A stretch of DNA of 64,000 nucleotides from contig NZ_CP072852.1 of NCBI RefSeq assembly GCF_017948265.1, positions 3,906,001-3,970,000 of the forward strand, read 5' to 3'. Shown here piece by piece: positions 18,481 through 28,226 of this stretch. The translations under genes and the position numbers were made by a program. The stretch is from Rhodoferax sp. PAMC 29310. GTDB taxonomy: Bacteria; Pseudomonadota; Gammaproteobacteria; Burkholderiales; Burkholderiaceae_C. Within the stretch, counting starts at the first letter, position 1. The number at the start of each line of letters is the position of its first letter. Below the pieces are notes generated by a model. The model searched no databases. It was not told the origin of the DNA and saw only the letters and a program-made list of their open reading frames with translations.

Positions 18481-18494
18481 TTGATCGAAGTCAA
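18481..18494. promoter_or_regulatory. FNR/DNR-type box
   Basis: TTGATCGAAGTCAA differs at one position from the FNR consensus TTGAT-N4-ATCAA. It lies between the divergent hemerythrin (minus) and M14 peptidase (plus) genes, 55 bp from the hemerythrin start and 97 bp from the peptidase start, so hemerythrin is the likelier target. Confidence 0.55.
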
Positions 18495-18590
18495 GTCGAC
18501 GGGCATTCCGCGGGGGAAACACATACGCCATAGATACTCACTGACAAGCCCTGTCAGGGTTTTTACAATGGGGCATCAACGAAAGCCCCC

Positions 18591-19742
18591 ATGACCGAAC
18601 TACACATCTCCACCCAATTCGATTCCGGCGCCATTGAGGTGCTCAGCCTGGCGGACCCCGGCGACATTCGCCTCAACATTCGCCCCGACAACGCCAGCGA
18701 ATTTGCCCAGTGGTTTCACTTTTGCCTACATGGCGCCGCAGGCTTGCCGGTGCGTCTTCGTTTCATGAACGCCGGGCAATGCGCCTACCCCAAAGGCTGG
18801 GAAGGCTACCGCATGGCGGTCAGCTATGACCGTCAACACTGGTTTCGGGTCGACGCCCAGTTTGATGGCACGGAGATGACGGTGAATTTCACCCCGGCTT
18901 CGCAAAGCGTCTACTTTGCCTACTTTGAGCCGTATTCCTATGAGCGCCACCTGGATTTGATCGGGCTGGCCAGTGTGTCGGCACACGTCACCGTGGAGCG
19001 GCTTGGCAGCACCCTCGACGGGCGCGACATGACCTTGCTGCACATCACCGACGTCACCAGCGCCATCCCACTGGCGCAGAAGAAGAAGGTGTGGTTGATT
19101 GCCCGTCAGCACCCCGGCGAGAGCATGGCCGAATGGTTTGCCGAAGGTTTTCTGGAGCGCCTGTTGGATTGTGACGACGCCGTAGCCCGTGTCCTGCTTG
19201 AAAAGTGCGTGTTCTATGTCGTGCCGAATATGAACCCGGACGGCGCGGTGCGCGGCAACCTGCGCACCAACGCGGCGGGCGCCAACCTGAACCGTGAGTG
19301 GGCCGAGCCCACCCTGGGCCGCTCCCCCGAGGTGTTCTTGGTTCGCCAGAAAATGCAGGCCCTGGGCGTGGACTTGAATCTGGATGTGCATGGTGACGAA
19401 GGCCTGCCCTACAACTTCTGTGTCGGCACCGAAGGCACGCCGGGCTACTCAGCGCGCACAAAGGCGCTAGAAGAAACTTTCAAAACCAGCTGGACCAGCA
19501 CCTGCCCTGATTTTCAAACCGAACAAGGTTACGGCAAGACCGAGCTAGGCAAGGCCAATATGACGCTGGCCACCAGCTGGATTGGCCAAACGTTTGACTG
19601 CCTGGCCTTCACGGTGGAGATGCCCTTCAAAGACAACGCTGACTTGCCCGACACCCAGATCGGCTGGAACGGCGAGCGCTCCAAGCGCCTGGGCGCCAGC
19701 GTGCTGCTGCCCGTTTTGGCGGTGGTGGACAAGCTGCGCTAA
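18591..19742 (+). CDS. M14-family zinc carboxypeptidase (cytosolic carboxypeptidase-like)
   Basis: 383 residues. The peptidase M14 motifs are present: HPGESMAEW (zinc ligands His and Glu, near 173), NPDGAVRGNLRTNAAGANLNREW (substrate Arg/Asn, near 217-239), LDVHGDE (third zinc His, near 264) and the late catalytic Glu (FTVEMPFKD, near 344). The N-terminal 120 residues are a beta-sandwich typical of the cytosolic carboxypeptidase (CCP/AGBL) branch. No signal peptide, so it acts in the cytoplasm. Target unknown. Only a weak ribosome site is visible. Confidence 0.88.
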   Translation: MTELHISTQFDSGAIEVLSLADPGDIRLNIRPDNASEFAQWFHFCLHGAAGLPVRLRFMNAGQCAYPKGWEGYRMAVSYDRQHWFRVDAQFDGTEMTVNFTPASQSVYFAYFEPYSYERHLDLIGLASVSAHVTVERLGSTLDGRDMTLLHITDVTSAIPLAQKKKVWLIARQHPGESMAEWFAEGFLERLLDCDDAVARVLLEKCVFYVVPNMNPDGAVRGNLRTNAAGANLNREWAEPTLGRSPEVFLVRQKMQALGVDLNLDVHGDEGLPYNFCVGTEGTPGYSARTKALEETFKTSWTSTCPDFQTEQGYGKTELGKANMTLATSWIGQTFDCLAFTVEMPFKDNADLPDTQIGWNGERSKRLGASVLLPVLAVVDKLR

Positions 19743-19784
19743 GGATTTCTTCAGGGGAGGCAGCCGCCGCTGTCTCCTGCCGAT

Positions 19785-21350
19785 TTATCCCGCGTAGTAA
19801 CTGGCTACGTAGTCCTCAAAGTCTTCCTGTGGCTGCGCTTCGACGCGGGCGTGTTCGGCCAGAGATTCCTGTACGCTGGCATCAAACTGCGCCAGCTTCT
19901 CGGCACTCAAGGGTTGCGCCAGCAAGCTGTCGTGGTGTTGCTGGGACTGTTTCATGGCGTATTTGAAATAGCCTTTGTGCTCCATGGCCGCTGCGAGTAC
20001 CTGCGCCGAGGGCGTGGTTTCCGGGTGGTCAATGCGGTTGCGAAGGCTGGCCAGGGTGGTGGCGTAGGTGTCGCCACCGTAGGCGGCATCCAGCATCTCG
20101 GCAAACGGCTGCATGTCATCAAACAGGGCGTGTGCAATGGGTCGGAATGGCTGCTCGCGGTTGTGCACCAGCAAGTTCAGGTCTGGCTGACGGCCATGGT
20201 TGACGATGCGGGACTTGTTCTCTTCGTTCTCGCCCTGCTCGCGGGCCGTAATGGGCGGGCTCTCGCGGAACAGGCACATCAGCAAGAGCATGTCGGCAAA
20301 CGTGCTTTGCTCAGGCGCGATGCCGATGTCCACAAAAGGATTCAGATCAAACAGGCGCACCTCGACGTATTCCACGCCATATTTTTTCAGCGCCAGGGCA
20401 GGGCGCTCATGGGCCTTGGCCACACGCTTGGGGCGAATGCCAGCGTAAAACTCGTTTTCAATCTGCAGCAGGTTGGCGTTGAGTTGTTTCCAGTGATCGC
20501 CGTCGCGCACGCCCAGTTCTTCGTAGAACGGGTCCGGGGTGCGAATTGCCGCTTCCAGCGCCTGGGTGTATTCGTCCAGCGAGTTAAAGCTCACATGCAA
20601 CTGGTCCTGGGCCCGGTTCTGGTAGCCCAGGTCGCTCATTCGCAGGCTGGTGGCGTAGGGGCGGAACAAGGTGCCGGGCACCAGCTCCTGCAAGTCGGAG
20701 CTGCGGCCCTGCAGAAAAGACTTGCAAATGGCGGGTGAGGCGCCAAACAGATACGGAATCAGCCAGCCGTAGCGTAGAAAGTTGCGAATCAGGCCGAAAT
20801 AGCGCTCGCTGATGAAGTCTTGCGTGCTGCTTTTGTCATCGCAGCAAGTCTTCAGTCCGTCCCAAAAGGCCTCGGGTAGCGACCAGTTGTAGTGCGCCCC
20901 GGCAATTGTCTGCATGTGGCGGCCATAGCGCAGGCCCAGACCTTCTCGGTACGCGGCCTTCATCTTGGCAGGGTTGGAACTGCCGTAGTTGGCGATGGCG
21001 ATGTCTTTGTCGTCACCCACCACGCAGGGCATGGAGCCAGCCCACATGACTCCACCCTGTAATTGCCGTGCCGTGAAGCGGTGAATGTCTCGCAGAAAGT
21101 CCAGCGGGAATGCGGGATCTTGCGACGGCGGAGTGATGAACTCAAGCAACGCCTCGGCGTAGTCGGTGGTGATCCAGGGGTGGGTCAGCTTGGAGCCCAG
21201 TGCCAGTGGGTGAAGGGTTTTGGCCAATGTGCCGTTGGCGTCTACGCGCAAACATTCGCGCTCGTAGCCCCGGGTGATGCCGCGCAGCACCTGGGCGGGC
21301 TCGTGGCTGGAAAACTGACGCACCGCGTCACAACAGGTGAACTTCAACAT
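19785..21350 (-). CDS. gshA: Glutamate-cysteine ligase GshA
   Basis: 521 residues from ATG 21350; a TTG 18 codons upstream would add a basic extension absent from the family (E. coli GshA is 518 aa). N-terminal LRGITRGYERECLRVDANG, then HPLALGSKLTHPWITTDYAEALLEFITPP, and EVRLFDLNPF in the middle are hallmarks of the proteobacterial enzyme. It makes gamma-glutamylcysteine, the first step of glutathione synthesis. It is divergent from glutathione reductase, so synthesis and recycling may share a control region of 160 bp. Confidence 0.95.
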   Translation of the reverse strand: MLKFTCCDAVRQFSSHEPAQVLRGITRGYERECLRVDANGTLAKTLHPLALGSKLTHPWITTDYAEALLEFITPPSQDPAFPLDFLRDIHRFTARQLQGGVMWAGSMPCVVGDDKDIAIANYGSSNPAKMKAAYREGLGLRYGRHMQTIAGAHYNWSLPEAFWDGLKTCCDDKSSTQDFISERYFGLIRNFLRYGWLIPYLFGASPAICKSFLQGRSSDLQELVPGTLFRPYATSLRMSDLGYQNRAQDQLHVSFNSLDEYTQALEAAIRTPDPFYEELGVRDGDHWKQLNANLLQIENEFYAGIRPKRVAKAHERPALALKKYGVEYVEVRLFDLNPFVDIGIAPEQSTFADMLLLMCLFRESPPITAREQGENEENKSRIVNHGRQPDLNLLVHNREQPFRPIAHALFDDMQPFAEMLDAAYGGDTYATTLASLRNRIDHPETTPSAQVLAAAMEHKGYFKYAMKQSQQHHDSLLAQPLSAEKLAQFDASVQESLAEHARVEAQPQEDFEDYVASYYAG

Positions 21351-21510
21351 GAACTTGTTTCTTCTTCTCTGTAAATCGGCCCGCAGTATGGCAGTTTTTG
21401 ACAAGCAATGCCCGGCTTGGTGTGAGGTCTGTCAACCGCGGTTAACCTCATGGGGAATGGCTCCGCTGAAGTTGGTCTGGCGGTTTCCCTGACTTTTTTG
21501 CAAGGTTTAT

Positions 21511-22923
21511 ATGGCTGATTTTGATTTTGACCTGTTTGTCATTGGTGGCGGTAGCGGTGGCGTGCGCGCCGCTCGCATGGCAGCCCAGCGCGGCGTGCGC
21601 GTCGCCATGGCCGAAGCCGGGGGCACGGAGGGCCTGGGCGGCACCTGCGTGAACGTGGGCTGTATTCCCAAAAAACTCTACAGCTACGCCGCCCACTTTG
21701 CCGAAAGTTTTGAGGAGTCGCATGGTTTTGGCTGGGAAGGCGCAGCCCCCAAATTGAACTGGGCCACCCTCAAGACCAACCGCCACGCCGAGATTTTCCG
21801 ACTCAATGGGGTCTACCTGAAGCTTTTGAGCGGCTCCGGCGTGACAGTGCTCAATGGCTACGCCCGGCTGATCGATCACCACACGGTAGAGGTGAACTTG
21901 GGCGATGCGGCCACGCCTCAGCTTCAGCGGTTCAGTGCCAAACACATTCTGGTGGCAACCGGTGGACGGCCTTTTGTGCCGCATATGACAGGGCATGAGC
22001 ATGTGCTCACATCGAACGATATGTTTGATCTTGACCCGTTTCCGGCGCGACTGGTGGTGGTCGGCGGTGGCTACATCGCCTGCGAATTTGCGTCCATCTT
22101 TAACGGGCTGGGCTCAAAAGTGACTCAGCTTTACCGCAGTGAACAGGTGCTGCGCGGGTTTGACGATGAAGTGCGGCATTTTGTGGCCGCTGAGATGGTG
22201 AAGACGGGCGTTGATTTGCGCCTGAACGCAGGTGTGCTGGCCGTGCACAAAACACCGCAGGGGCTGGAAGTCATGTTGGAGGGCGGCGGCTCGGTCATGA
22301 CCGACGCCGTGTTGTACGCCACCGGGCGTATCCCTAACGTCAAGGGGCTGGGTTTGGAGCAAATGGGTGTTATTCAGGCCGCTGACGGCGCGATCGTCGT
22401 CAATGAGTTTTACCAAACCAACGTCCCGTCGGTTTTCGCGCTGGGCGACGTGACCTCACGCGTGCAACTGACCCCGGTGGCATTGGGCGAGGCCATGATG
22501 CTGGTGGATCATTTGTTTGGCCCGCAAGCAGGCAAGGCGAAGCGCAGCATGAGCTACGAGTTCATCCCAACCGCCGTGTTCACCCATCCCAACATCGGCA
22601 CCGTCGGCCATGGCGAGGCGCAGGCGCGCAAGCTGTTCGGAGCGGTGACTGTGTTCCGAAGCGAGTTCAAGGCCCTCAAGCACACCTTGAGCGGCAGCAC
22701 CGAGCGCACGCTGATGAAATTGATTGTGGAAGATGCCACGGACCGCGTGGTGGGCTTGCATATGGTCGGGCCAGACGCGGGCGAGGTGGTGCAGGGCTTT
22801 GCCGTGGCCATGAAAGCCGGGGCCACCAAGACCATTTTTGATAGCACCATTGGCATTCACCCCACCGCCGCCGAAGAGTTCGTGACGATGCGCGAGCCGG
22901 TGGCCCGCTCCGCTGCGGTTTGA
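21511..22923 (+). CDS. gor: Glutathione-disulfide reductase Gor
   Basis: 470 residues. FAD motif GGGSGG at 12-17, redox-active disulfide in GGTCVNVGCIPKK (Cys46/Cys51), NAD(P)H-binding VVVGGGYIACEFA near 178, second FAD motif VFALGDVT and the C-terminal catalytic IGIHPTAAEE (His). GIHPTAAEE separates glutathione reductases from other members of the disulfide reductase family. It reduces glutathione disulfide with NADPH. Confidence 0.95.
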   Translation: MADFDFDLFVIGGGSGGVRAARMAAQRGVRVAMAEAGGTEGLGGTCVNVGCIPKKLYSYAAHFAESFEESHGFGWEGAAPKLNWATLKTNRHAEIFRLNGVYLKLLSGSGVTVLNGYARLIDHHTVEVNLGDAATPQLQRFSAKHILVATGGRPFVPHMTGHEHVLTSNDMFDLDPFPARLVVVGGGYIACEFASIFNGLGSKVTQLYRSEQVLRGFDDEVRHFVAAEMVKTGVDLRLNAGVLAVHKTPQGLEVMLEGGGSVMTDAVLYATGRIPNVKGLGLEQMGVIQAADGAIVVNEFYQTNVPSVFALGDVTSRVQLTPVALGEAMMLVDHLFGPQAGKAKRSMSYEFIPTAVFTHPNIGTVGHGEAQARKLFGAVTVFRSEFKALKHTLSGSTERTLMKLIVEDATDRVVGLHMVGPDAGEVVQGFAVAMKAGATKTIFDSTIGIHPTAAEEFVTMREPVARSAAV

Positions 22924-22942
22924 CAACAGAGACAATCCAGCC

Positions 22943-24439
22943 ATGCCCCATTTACCTGCTTTTATTGCCCCCGCCCGATTCACCGATCCGGCCGCCGCCT
23001 TGGCGAAGGCCCGTGAGATCTACGACAGCAGCATTGCCCACCTGCGCGAAGCCATGCAGCGCTTTGTTGCCGGCGAGGTCTTGCCCGGCCACGTGCGGGC
23101 CTGCTATCCGTTTGTCCGTGTGCAAACCGACACCGTTGCACGCAAAGGGCCATCCCCTGACGCTGCGCAACTGAGTTTTGGCTTTGTTGCCGGGCCTGGG
23201 CGGTTTGAGACCACGTTGAGCCGGCCCGACCTGTACGCCGATTACTACTTGGACCAATTCACCCTGCTGTTGCAAAACCATGGGGTGGAGTTAGAGGTGG
23301 GTACCAGCTCGCAACCGATTCCGGTGCATTTTTCGTTCGCCGAGAACGACCACATTGAAGGGAGCCTGAGCCTGGAGCGTCGTCAGTTGATGCGCGATGT
23401 ATTTGACCTGCCCGATCTGGCGGCCATGGACGACGGCATTGCCAATGGCACGCATCAGCCAGGCCCTGGCGAGGCACAACCGTTGTCGTTGTTCACGGCG
23501 CCGCGTGTGGACTACTCACTGCACCGGCTACGTCACTACACCGGCACGGCGCCCGAGCACTTCCAGAACTTTGTGCTGTTCACCAACTACCAGTTCTACA
23601 TCGACGAGTTTGTGCGCCTGGGTCATGAAGCCATGGCCGACGCCAACAGCGAGTACATCGCCTTTATTGAGCCCGGCAATGTGGTGACTCGCCGAGTGGG
23701 CACCACTAGTCTGCCCGGAGACGAATTGGGCAAAGTGCCGCCGCGTTTGCCCCAAATGCCGGGCTACCACCTGGTTCGCGCCGACCGCTGTGGCATCAGC
23801 ATGGTCAATATTGGGGTGGGCCCGGCCAATGCAAAAACCATCACCGACCACATTGCGGTGCTGCGCCCCCATGCCTGGCTGATGCTGGGCCATTGCGCCG
23901 GCCTGCGCAACAGCCAGCAGTTGGGCGACTATGTGCTGGCCCACGCCTATGTGCGGGAAGACCATGTGCTGGACGAGGAGCTGCCCTTGTGGGTGCCCAT
24001 TCCGGCGCTGGCCGAGGTTCAGCAGGCCCTGGAAGCCGCCGTGTGCGATGTGACCCAGCTCAAAGGGTCTGAGCTGAAAAGCATCATGCGAACTGGCACG
24101 GTCGCCTCAACCGACAACCGCAACTGGGAGCTCTTGCCCGACAACGGTCCACAACGCCGCTTCAGCCAAAGCCGCGCCGTGGCGCTGGACATGGAAAGCG
24201 CCACCATTGCCGCCAACGGGTTTCGTTTTCGCGTGCCTTACGGAACGCTTTTGTGTGTGAGTGACAAACCCCTGCACGGCGAGATCAAGCTGCCCGGCAT
24301 GGCCAATCACTTTTACCGAGAGCGGGTGGACCAGCACCTGCGCATTGGCATACGCGCCGTTGAGTTGTTACGGGTCCAAGGCGTTGATCAGCTTCACAGC
24401 CGCAAGCTGCGCAGCTTTGCTGAGGTAGCGTTTCAGTAA
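22943..24439 (+). CDS. amn: AMP nucleosidase Amn
   Basis: 498 residues, starting 19 bp after gor. N-terminal AMP nucleosidase domain followed by a phosphorylase-type domain (NIGVGPANAKTITDHIAVLRPHAWLMLGHCAGLRNSQQLGDYVLAHAYVREDHVLD, roughly residues 292-348), and DMESATIAANGFRFRVPYGTLLCVSDKPLHGE for nucleoside binding. It splits AMP to adenine and ribose 5-phosphate and so regulates adenylate pools. The stop TAA shares its last A with an ATG of the next frame, but the better start of that gene is at 24463. Confidence 0.94.
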   Translation: MPHLPAFIAPARFTDPAAALAKAREIYDSSIAHLREAMQRFVAGEVLPGHVRACYPFVRVQTDTVARKGPSPDAAQLSFGFVAGPGRFETTLSRPDLYADYYLDQFTLLLQNHGVELEVGTSSQPIPVHFSFAENDHIEGSLSLERRQLMRDVFDLPDLAAMDDGIANGTHQPGPGEAQPLSLFTAPRVDYSLHRLRHYTGTAPEHFQNFVLFTNYQFYIDEFVRLGHEAMADANSEYIAFIEPGNVVTRRVGTTSLPGDELGKVPPRLPQMPGYHLVRADRCGISMVNIGVGPANAKTITDHIAVLRPHAWLMLGHCAGLRNSQQLGDYVLAHAYVREDHVLDEELPLWVPIPALAEVQQALEAAVCDVTQLKGSELKSIMRTGTVASTDNRNWELLPDNGPQRRFSQSRAVALDMESATIAANGFRFRVPYGTLLCVSDKPLHGEIKLPGMANHFYRERVDQHLRIGIRAVELLRVQGVDQLHSRKLRSFAEVAFQ

Positions 24440-24462
24440 TGGGGTTGGCGGCAGGGGAGGTG

Positions 24463-25329
24463 ATGAGCCAAACCGCTTCTGCTAGCGTCCTGCACCCCGT
24501 TTTGGCCGGGCTTGGATTTTTGCTGCTGAGCGCCTGCGCTTCCATTTCGTCGCCGCAGGAGCGGGCGCAGTTGGCAGACCAGCTCTCGCAATCCCGGGGT
24601 TGGCAAAGTCAGCGACTGCATGTGGGCCCTTTTCAACTGGTGTCGTATGGCCCGAAGCGGATTGTCCCAGACGAGGCGTTGACGGTCTACATCGAGGGGG
24701 ATGGTTTTTCGTGGATTTCTGGCTCACAACCCTCCTTGGACCCCACGCCGATTGATCCCTTGGCGTTGCGGCTTGCTTTGGCGCAACCTGCCGGTCATGC
24801 GGTGTATCTGGCCAGACCTTGCCAGTATGTGGGTGCGAGCTTGCCCGGGTGTGACAGTCGCTATTGGACGAATTGGCGATTCGCGCCTGAGGTGATTGAG
24901 GCGACTCGCCGTGCTGTCAATGAATTAAAGCAACAGCATGGCGCGCAGCGTTTGACGCTGGTGGGGTATTCGGGCGGCGGTGCGGTGGCGGCGCTGGTGG
25001 CAGTCGGACGCCACGACGTGCAGTCTTTGGTTACCGTGGCGGGGAATCTGGATCACCGGGCCTGGACAACCATGCAGCGCATTGATCCGCTGGCAGGTTC
25101 GCTCAACCCGGCAGATGCGAGTTCTGCCCTGCAGGGGGTGGCGCAATGGCATTGGGTGGGCGGGCGTGACCGTGTGGTTCCGCTCTCGGTGGCTCAATCG
25201 TATGCGGCGCGTTTTCCAGCGACCCAGCGGCCTTTGGTCCTCGTTGAAGCAGCCAATGACCATCGGTGTTGCTGGGTACAAGACTGGCCCCGGTTGTGGA
25301 GTGGGATGGCGCGCGTCAACGATGAGTGA
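24463..25329 (+). CDS. Putative lipoprotein with alpha/beta hydrolase fold
   Basis: 288 residues from ATG 24463, preceded by GGGGAGGTG; an earlier ATG at 24439 overlaps the amn stop and is possible. A lipobox LLSAC (near residue 25) follows a hydrophobic stretch, so the product is probably a membrane-anchored periplasmic lipoprotein. GYSGGG (near 166) is a nucleophile elbow and a late Asp (GGRDRVVP) and His (NDHRCC) could complete the triad. Function unknown; likely an esterase. It probably is co-transcribed with amn. Confidence 0.75.
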   Translation: MSQTASASVLHPVLAGLGFLLLSACASISSPQERAQLADQLSQSRGWQSQRLHVGPFQLVSYGPKRIVPDEALTVYIEGDGFSWISGSQPSLDPTPIDPLALRLALAQPAGHAVYLARPCQYVGASLPGCDSRYWTNWRFAPEVIEATRRAVNELKQQHGAQRLTLVGYSGGGAVAALVAVGRHDVQSLVTVAGNLDHRAWTTMQRIDPLAGSLNPADASSALQGVAQWHWVGGRDRVVPLSVAQSYAARFPATQRPLVLVEAANDHRCCWVQDWPRLWSGMARVNDE

Positions 25330-25398
25330 TTGGGTTGGGTGCGCCAGCTGTTGCGGTTTCAAGAGGGAAAATCAACGGGTCACCCTGAGTCAAGCCAC

Positions 25399-26994
25399 TC
25401 AGGCGCCTTGAGCCGCCTTGATCATGTCGGCCGCCTTCTCGGCAATCATGATCACGGGTGCGTTGGTATTGCCGCTGACGACATTGGGCATGATGGAGGC
25501 ATCCACCACGCGCAAACCTTCAATGCCATGCACGCGCAGCTGTGCGTCCACCACATCTAACGCCCCTTTGCCCATGCGACAGGTGCTAACCGGGTGGTAA
25601 ATCGTGTCAGCGTAGTCGCGAACAAAGCGTTCGATTTCTGCGTCGGTATGAACTTTGGATGACGCGGCCAACTCATGGCCTCCCAACGCCGCCAGGGCGG
25701 GCTGAGACAGGATGTTTCGGATGAGTTTGAACCCGCGAATCATGCGGTCCATGTCGTCCCGGTCGCTCAAAAAGTTGGGGTCAATGAGTGGCGGGGCGAG
25801 CGGGTCTTTGCTGGCCAGTCGCACGCTGCCCCGGCTGCGAGGGCGAAGCAGACACACATGAAGCGAGTGGCCGTGGCCGAAGACAGTGGTGCGACCGTGG
25901 TTCACCAGCTTGCCGACGACAAAATGCAGCTGCAAGTCAGGGGTGGCTTCGCTGGACTGGCTTTTGATGAATCCGCCTGCTTCGGCGAAATTGCTGGTGA
26001 GTATTCCGCGCCGGTGCTTGCGCCATTCAAACAGGCCCTTCAGCCCTTGAATCGCTCCACTCAAGGAAAGGCCAAACGACTCTGTCGCTTTGGGGGCGTT
26101 GGTGACCAGCACCACGTCGGGGTGGTCGTGCAGGTTTTGGCCGACACCGGGCAGGTCGTGAACGGTGGCAATGCTGTTTTCCAACAGATGTTCACGCGGG
26201 CCAATGCCCGACAGCATCAAGATTTGAGGGGACTGCAAGGCGCCCGCGCACAGCAAGACCTCCCGCGTGGCCTTGAGTTGTTTGACCTGTCCTTCGTGCT
26301 GAAACTCGACGCCCACCGCGCGCTTGCGCTCCATCAGAATCCGGGTGGTGTGGGCCCCCGTGAAGACATGAAGGTTGGGGCGAGACAGGTTGGGTGTCAG
26401 GTAGGCTTTGGCGGCGCTGTAGCGCTCGCCATTTTTGTGGGTGACCTGGTACAGGCCCACCCCCTCCTGGCTTTCACCATTGAAGTCGGTGTTGTGAACC
26501 TGGCCAGCCTGCACCCCGGCCTCAACAAAGACCGGGCCATAGCGATTGGGGCTACGCAGGTCCATGACATTGAGTGGGCCATTGCTTCCATGCAGGGCAT
26601 CGGCGCCTCGCTCATTGTGTTCGGCTCGTTTGAAGTAGGGCAGCACTTCATCAAACGACCAGCCAGGATTGCCTTCAGCGGCCCATTGGTCATAGTCCTC
26701 GCGCTGGCCGCGAATGTAGACCATGGCGTTGATGGAGCTGGAACCGCCCAAAACCTTGCCTCGTGGCATATAGCCCTCTCGCCCATTCAGGCCCGGCTGA
26801 GGTGTGGTGTTCATGCCCCAGCCTGCCATGCCGGTCTTGGCAATCACGGCCAAACCGGCCGGGCAGTGAATGAAAACGCTCTTGTCAGCAGGGCCGGCTT
26901 CCAGCAAAGCCACGTTGATGTCGGGGTTCTCCGTCAATCGTGCAGCCAATACGCAGCCGGCTGAGCCGCCGCCAATGATGATGTAGTCGAACAT
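25399..26994 (-). CDS. GMC-family FAD oxidoreductase (choline/alcohol dehydrogenase-like)
   Basis: 531 residues from ATG 26994, preceded by GGAGAAATC; open frame upstream has no family sequence. ADP-binding motif [16 protein letters not shown] at 5-20, GMC signatures near 82-105 ([21 protein letters not shown]) and in the middle ([16 protein letters not shown]). The C-terminal catalytic His in [10 protein letters not shown] and [17 protein letters not shown] are also present. It oxidises an alcohol to an aldehyde, close to BetA and AlkJ. No betaine genes are nearby, so an aliphatic or aromatic alcohol is more likely than choline. Confidence 0.9.
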   Translation of the reverse strand: MFDYIIIGGGSAGCVLAARLTENPDINVALLEAGPADKSVFIHCPAGLAVIAKTGMAGWGMNTTPQPGLNGREGYMPRGKVLGGSSSINAMVYIRGQREDYDQWAAEGNPGWSFDEVLPYFKRAEHNERGADALHGSNGPLNVMDLRSPNRYGPVFVEAGVQAGQVHNTDFNGESQEGVGLYQVTHKNGERYSAAKAYLTPNLSRPNLHVFTGAHTTRILMERKRAVGVEFQHEGQVKQLKATREVLLCAGALQSPQILMLSGIGPREHLLENSIATVHDLPGVGQNLHDHPDVVLVTNAPKATESFGLSLSGAIQGLKGLFEWRKHRRGILTSNFAEAGGFIKSQSSEATPDLQLHFVVGKLVNHGRTTVFGHGHSLHVCLLRPRSRGSVRLASKDPLAPPLIDPNFLSDRDDMDRMIRGFKLIRNILSQPALAALGGHELAASSKVHTDAEIERFVRDYADTIYHPVSTCRMGKGALDVVDAQLRVHGIEGLRVVDASIMPNVVSGNTNAPVIMIAEKAADMIKAAQGA

Positions 26995-27151
26995 GATTTC
27001 TCCAGGCACGGTGGTGGTGATCTTGTGTGAGGTGCCTAGGAATGACCTTAGCGCAATCCTGTCGCAGGAATTAGAGATTTGTCCCAAGGGAGACGTCCGT
27101 TGCCAAGGCGGTTTCAACTCTCCGGTCAGCACATGCGCCAGGCGATCTAAT

Positions 27152-27180
27152 TTGAATTTTACACAATTTAATTGTGTAAT
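27152..27180 (+). promoter_or_regulatory. ohrR promoter with OhrR operator
   Basis: A 21-bp palindrome (27159-27179; 10-bp arms TTACACAATT and AATTGTGTAA around one T) lies between a -35-like TTGAAT (27152-27157) and overlaps a -10-like TGTAAT (27175-27180). It is 12 bp upstream of the ohrR ATG. AT-rich palindromes with ACAATT...AATTGT are the known OhrR operator type, so reduced OhrR would block its own promoter. Confidence 0.75.
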
Positions 27181-27191
27181 ACAATGATGGC

Positions 27192-27647
27192 ATGACAACC
27201 CGTCCCGACTCGTTTGATCCAGATGTCGCTTTGCGGCTGGATAACCAGCTGTGTTTTGCGCTGTACTCCACCTCGCTGGCCATGACCAAGGTCTACAAAC
27301 CCTTGCTGGACGGCTTGGGCTTGACTTACCCGCAGTACCTGGTGATGTTGCTGTTGTGGGAGCAAGACGATGTGACGGTCTCTGCGCTGGGCGAGCGTCT
27401 TTACCTGGATTCCGGCACGCTGACCCCACTGCTCAAGCGCATGCAGACCAGTGGGTTGTTGACACGCACCCGGTCCACGCAGGACGAACGCCGAGTGATG
27501 ATTTCACTCACCGAAGCCGGGCGTCAACTCAAGGCCAAAGCGGCCCAAGTGCCGGGTTGTGTGGTCAGTGCCACCCGGTGCCCGGTGTCAGAGCTGATGA
27601 GCCTGACCCACCAAGTTCAAGCCTTGCGTCGCCAGCTGGCGGCGTAA
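27192..27647 (+). CDS. ohrR: Organic hydroperoxide-sensing repressor OhrR (MarR family)
   Basis: 151 residues. The peroxide-sensing Cys is in [13 protein letters not shown] (Cys21), followed by a winged helix domain ([37 protein letters not shown]). Two further Cys (123 and 130) near the C-terminus suggest the two-Cys sensing type as in Xanthomonas, where oxidation forms an intersubunit disulfide. It is upstream of ohr and has a perfect palindrome in its promoter. Confidence 0.93.
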   Translation: MTTRPDSFDPDVALRLDNQLCFALYSTSLAMTKVYKPLLDGLGLTYPQYLVMLLLWEQDDVTVSALGERLYLDSGTLTPLLKRMQTSGLLTRTRSTQDERRVMISLTEAGRQLKAKAAQVPGCVVSATRCPVSELMSLTHQVQALRRQLAA

Positions 27648-27698
27648 CTTCCCTTTTTCCCAACCCGCCCCAAAGGGGCATTTCTAAAGAGAGCCACC

Positions 27699-28127
27699 AT
27701 GGTTACCAAGATTGAAAAAGTTGTTTACCAAGCCCACGCCACCTCCACCGGCGGCCGCGACGGTGCCACCAAGTCCTCCGATGGCTTGCTGGACGTCAAG
27801 CTGACGGTGCCGAAAGAAATGGGCGGCGCCGGCGGCGGCGTCAACCCCGAGCAGTTGTTTGCAGCGGGCTACAGCGCTTGTTTCATTGGCGCCATGAAAT
27901 TTGTCGCTGGCACGCAAAAAATCACATTGCCAGCGGACTTGTCCATCGATGCCACCGTCGGCATTGGCGGCATTCCCCAAGGCTTTGGTATTGAAGTTCA
28001 AATGGTTGTCAAAGTGCCAGGCATGGACCCCGCTCAGGCGCAGGCCCTGATCGACAAGGCACACCAGGTGTGCCCCTACTCCAATGCCACACGCGGCAAC
28101 ATCGAAGTGACTATCACACTGGCCTAA
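27699..28127 (+). CDS. ohr: Organic hydroperoxide resistance protein Ohr
   Basis: 142 residues of the OsmC/Ohr family with both catalytic Cys: Cys61 (YSACFIGA) and Cys125 (QVCPYSNATRGN). Ohr reduces organic and fatty-acid hydroperoxides in the cytoplasm, using lipoyl-dependent recycling. It is 51 bp behind ohrR with GAGAG before the ATG; regulation by OhrR is expected. A strong terminator follows. Confidence 0.95.
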   Translation: MVTKIEKVVYQAHATSTGGRDGATKSSDGLLDVKLTVPKEMGGAGGGVNPEQLFAAGYSACFIGAMKFVAGTQKITLPADLSIDATVGIGGIPQGFGIEVQMVVKVPGMDPAQAQALIDKAHQVCPYSNATRGNIEVTITLA

Positions 28128-28179
28128 AACACGGCACAGGACGCTGCGGCGCTCCTGTCTTGTGGTTTGTCACCTTGGC

Positions 28180-28213
28180 GGCCCATCCCGATTGTCGGGG
28201 TGGGCCGTTTCGT
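28180..28213 (+). terminator. Rho-independent terminator of ohrR-ohr
   Basis: A 12-bp stem (GGCCCATCCCGA at 28180-28191 with TCGGGGTGGGCC at 28195-28206, one G-T pair, 3-nt loop) is followed by GTTTCGTTTATT. It lies 53 bp behind the ohr stop. Confidence 0.8.
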
Positions 28214-28226
28214 TTATTGTGCGGCC

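Noticed and set aside
19743..19784. Terminator between the M14 peptidase and gshA (GGAGGCAG/CTGTCTCC)
   Set aside because: An 8-bp stem exists but neither strand has a following T-run, so it stays unproven.
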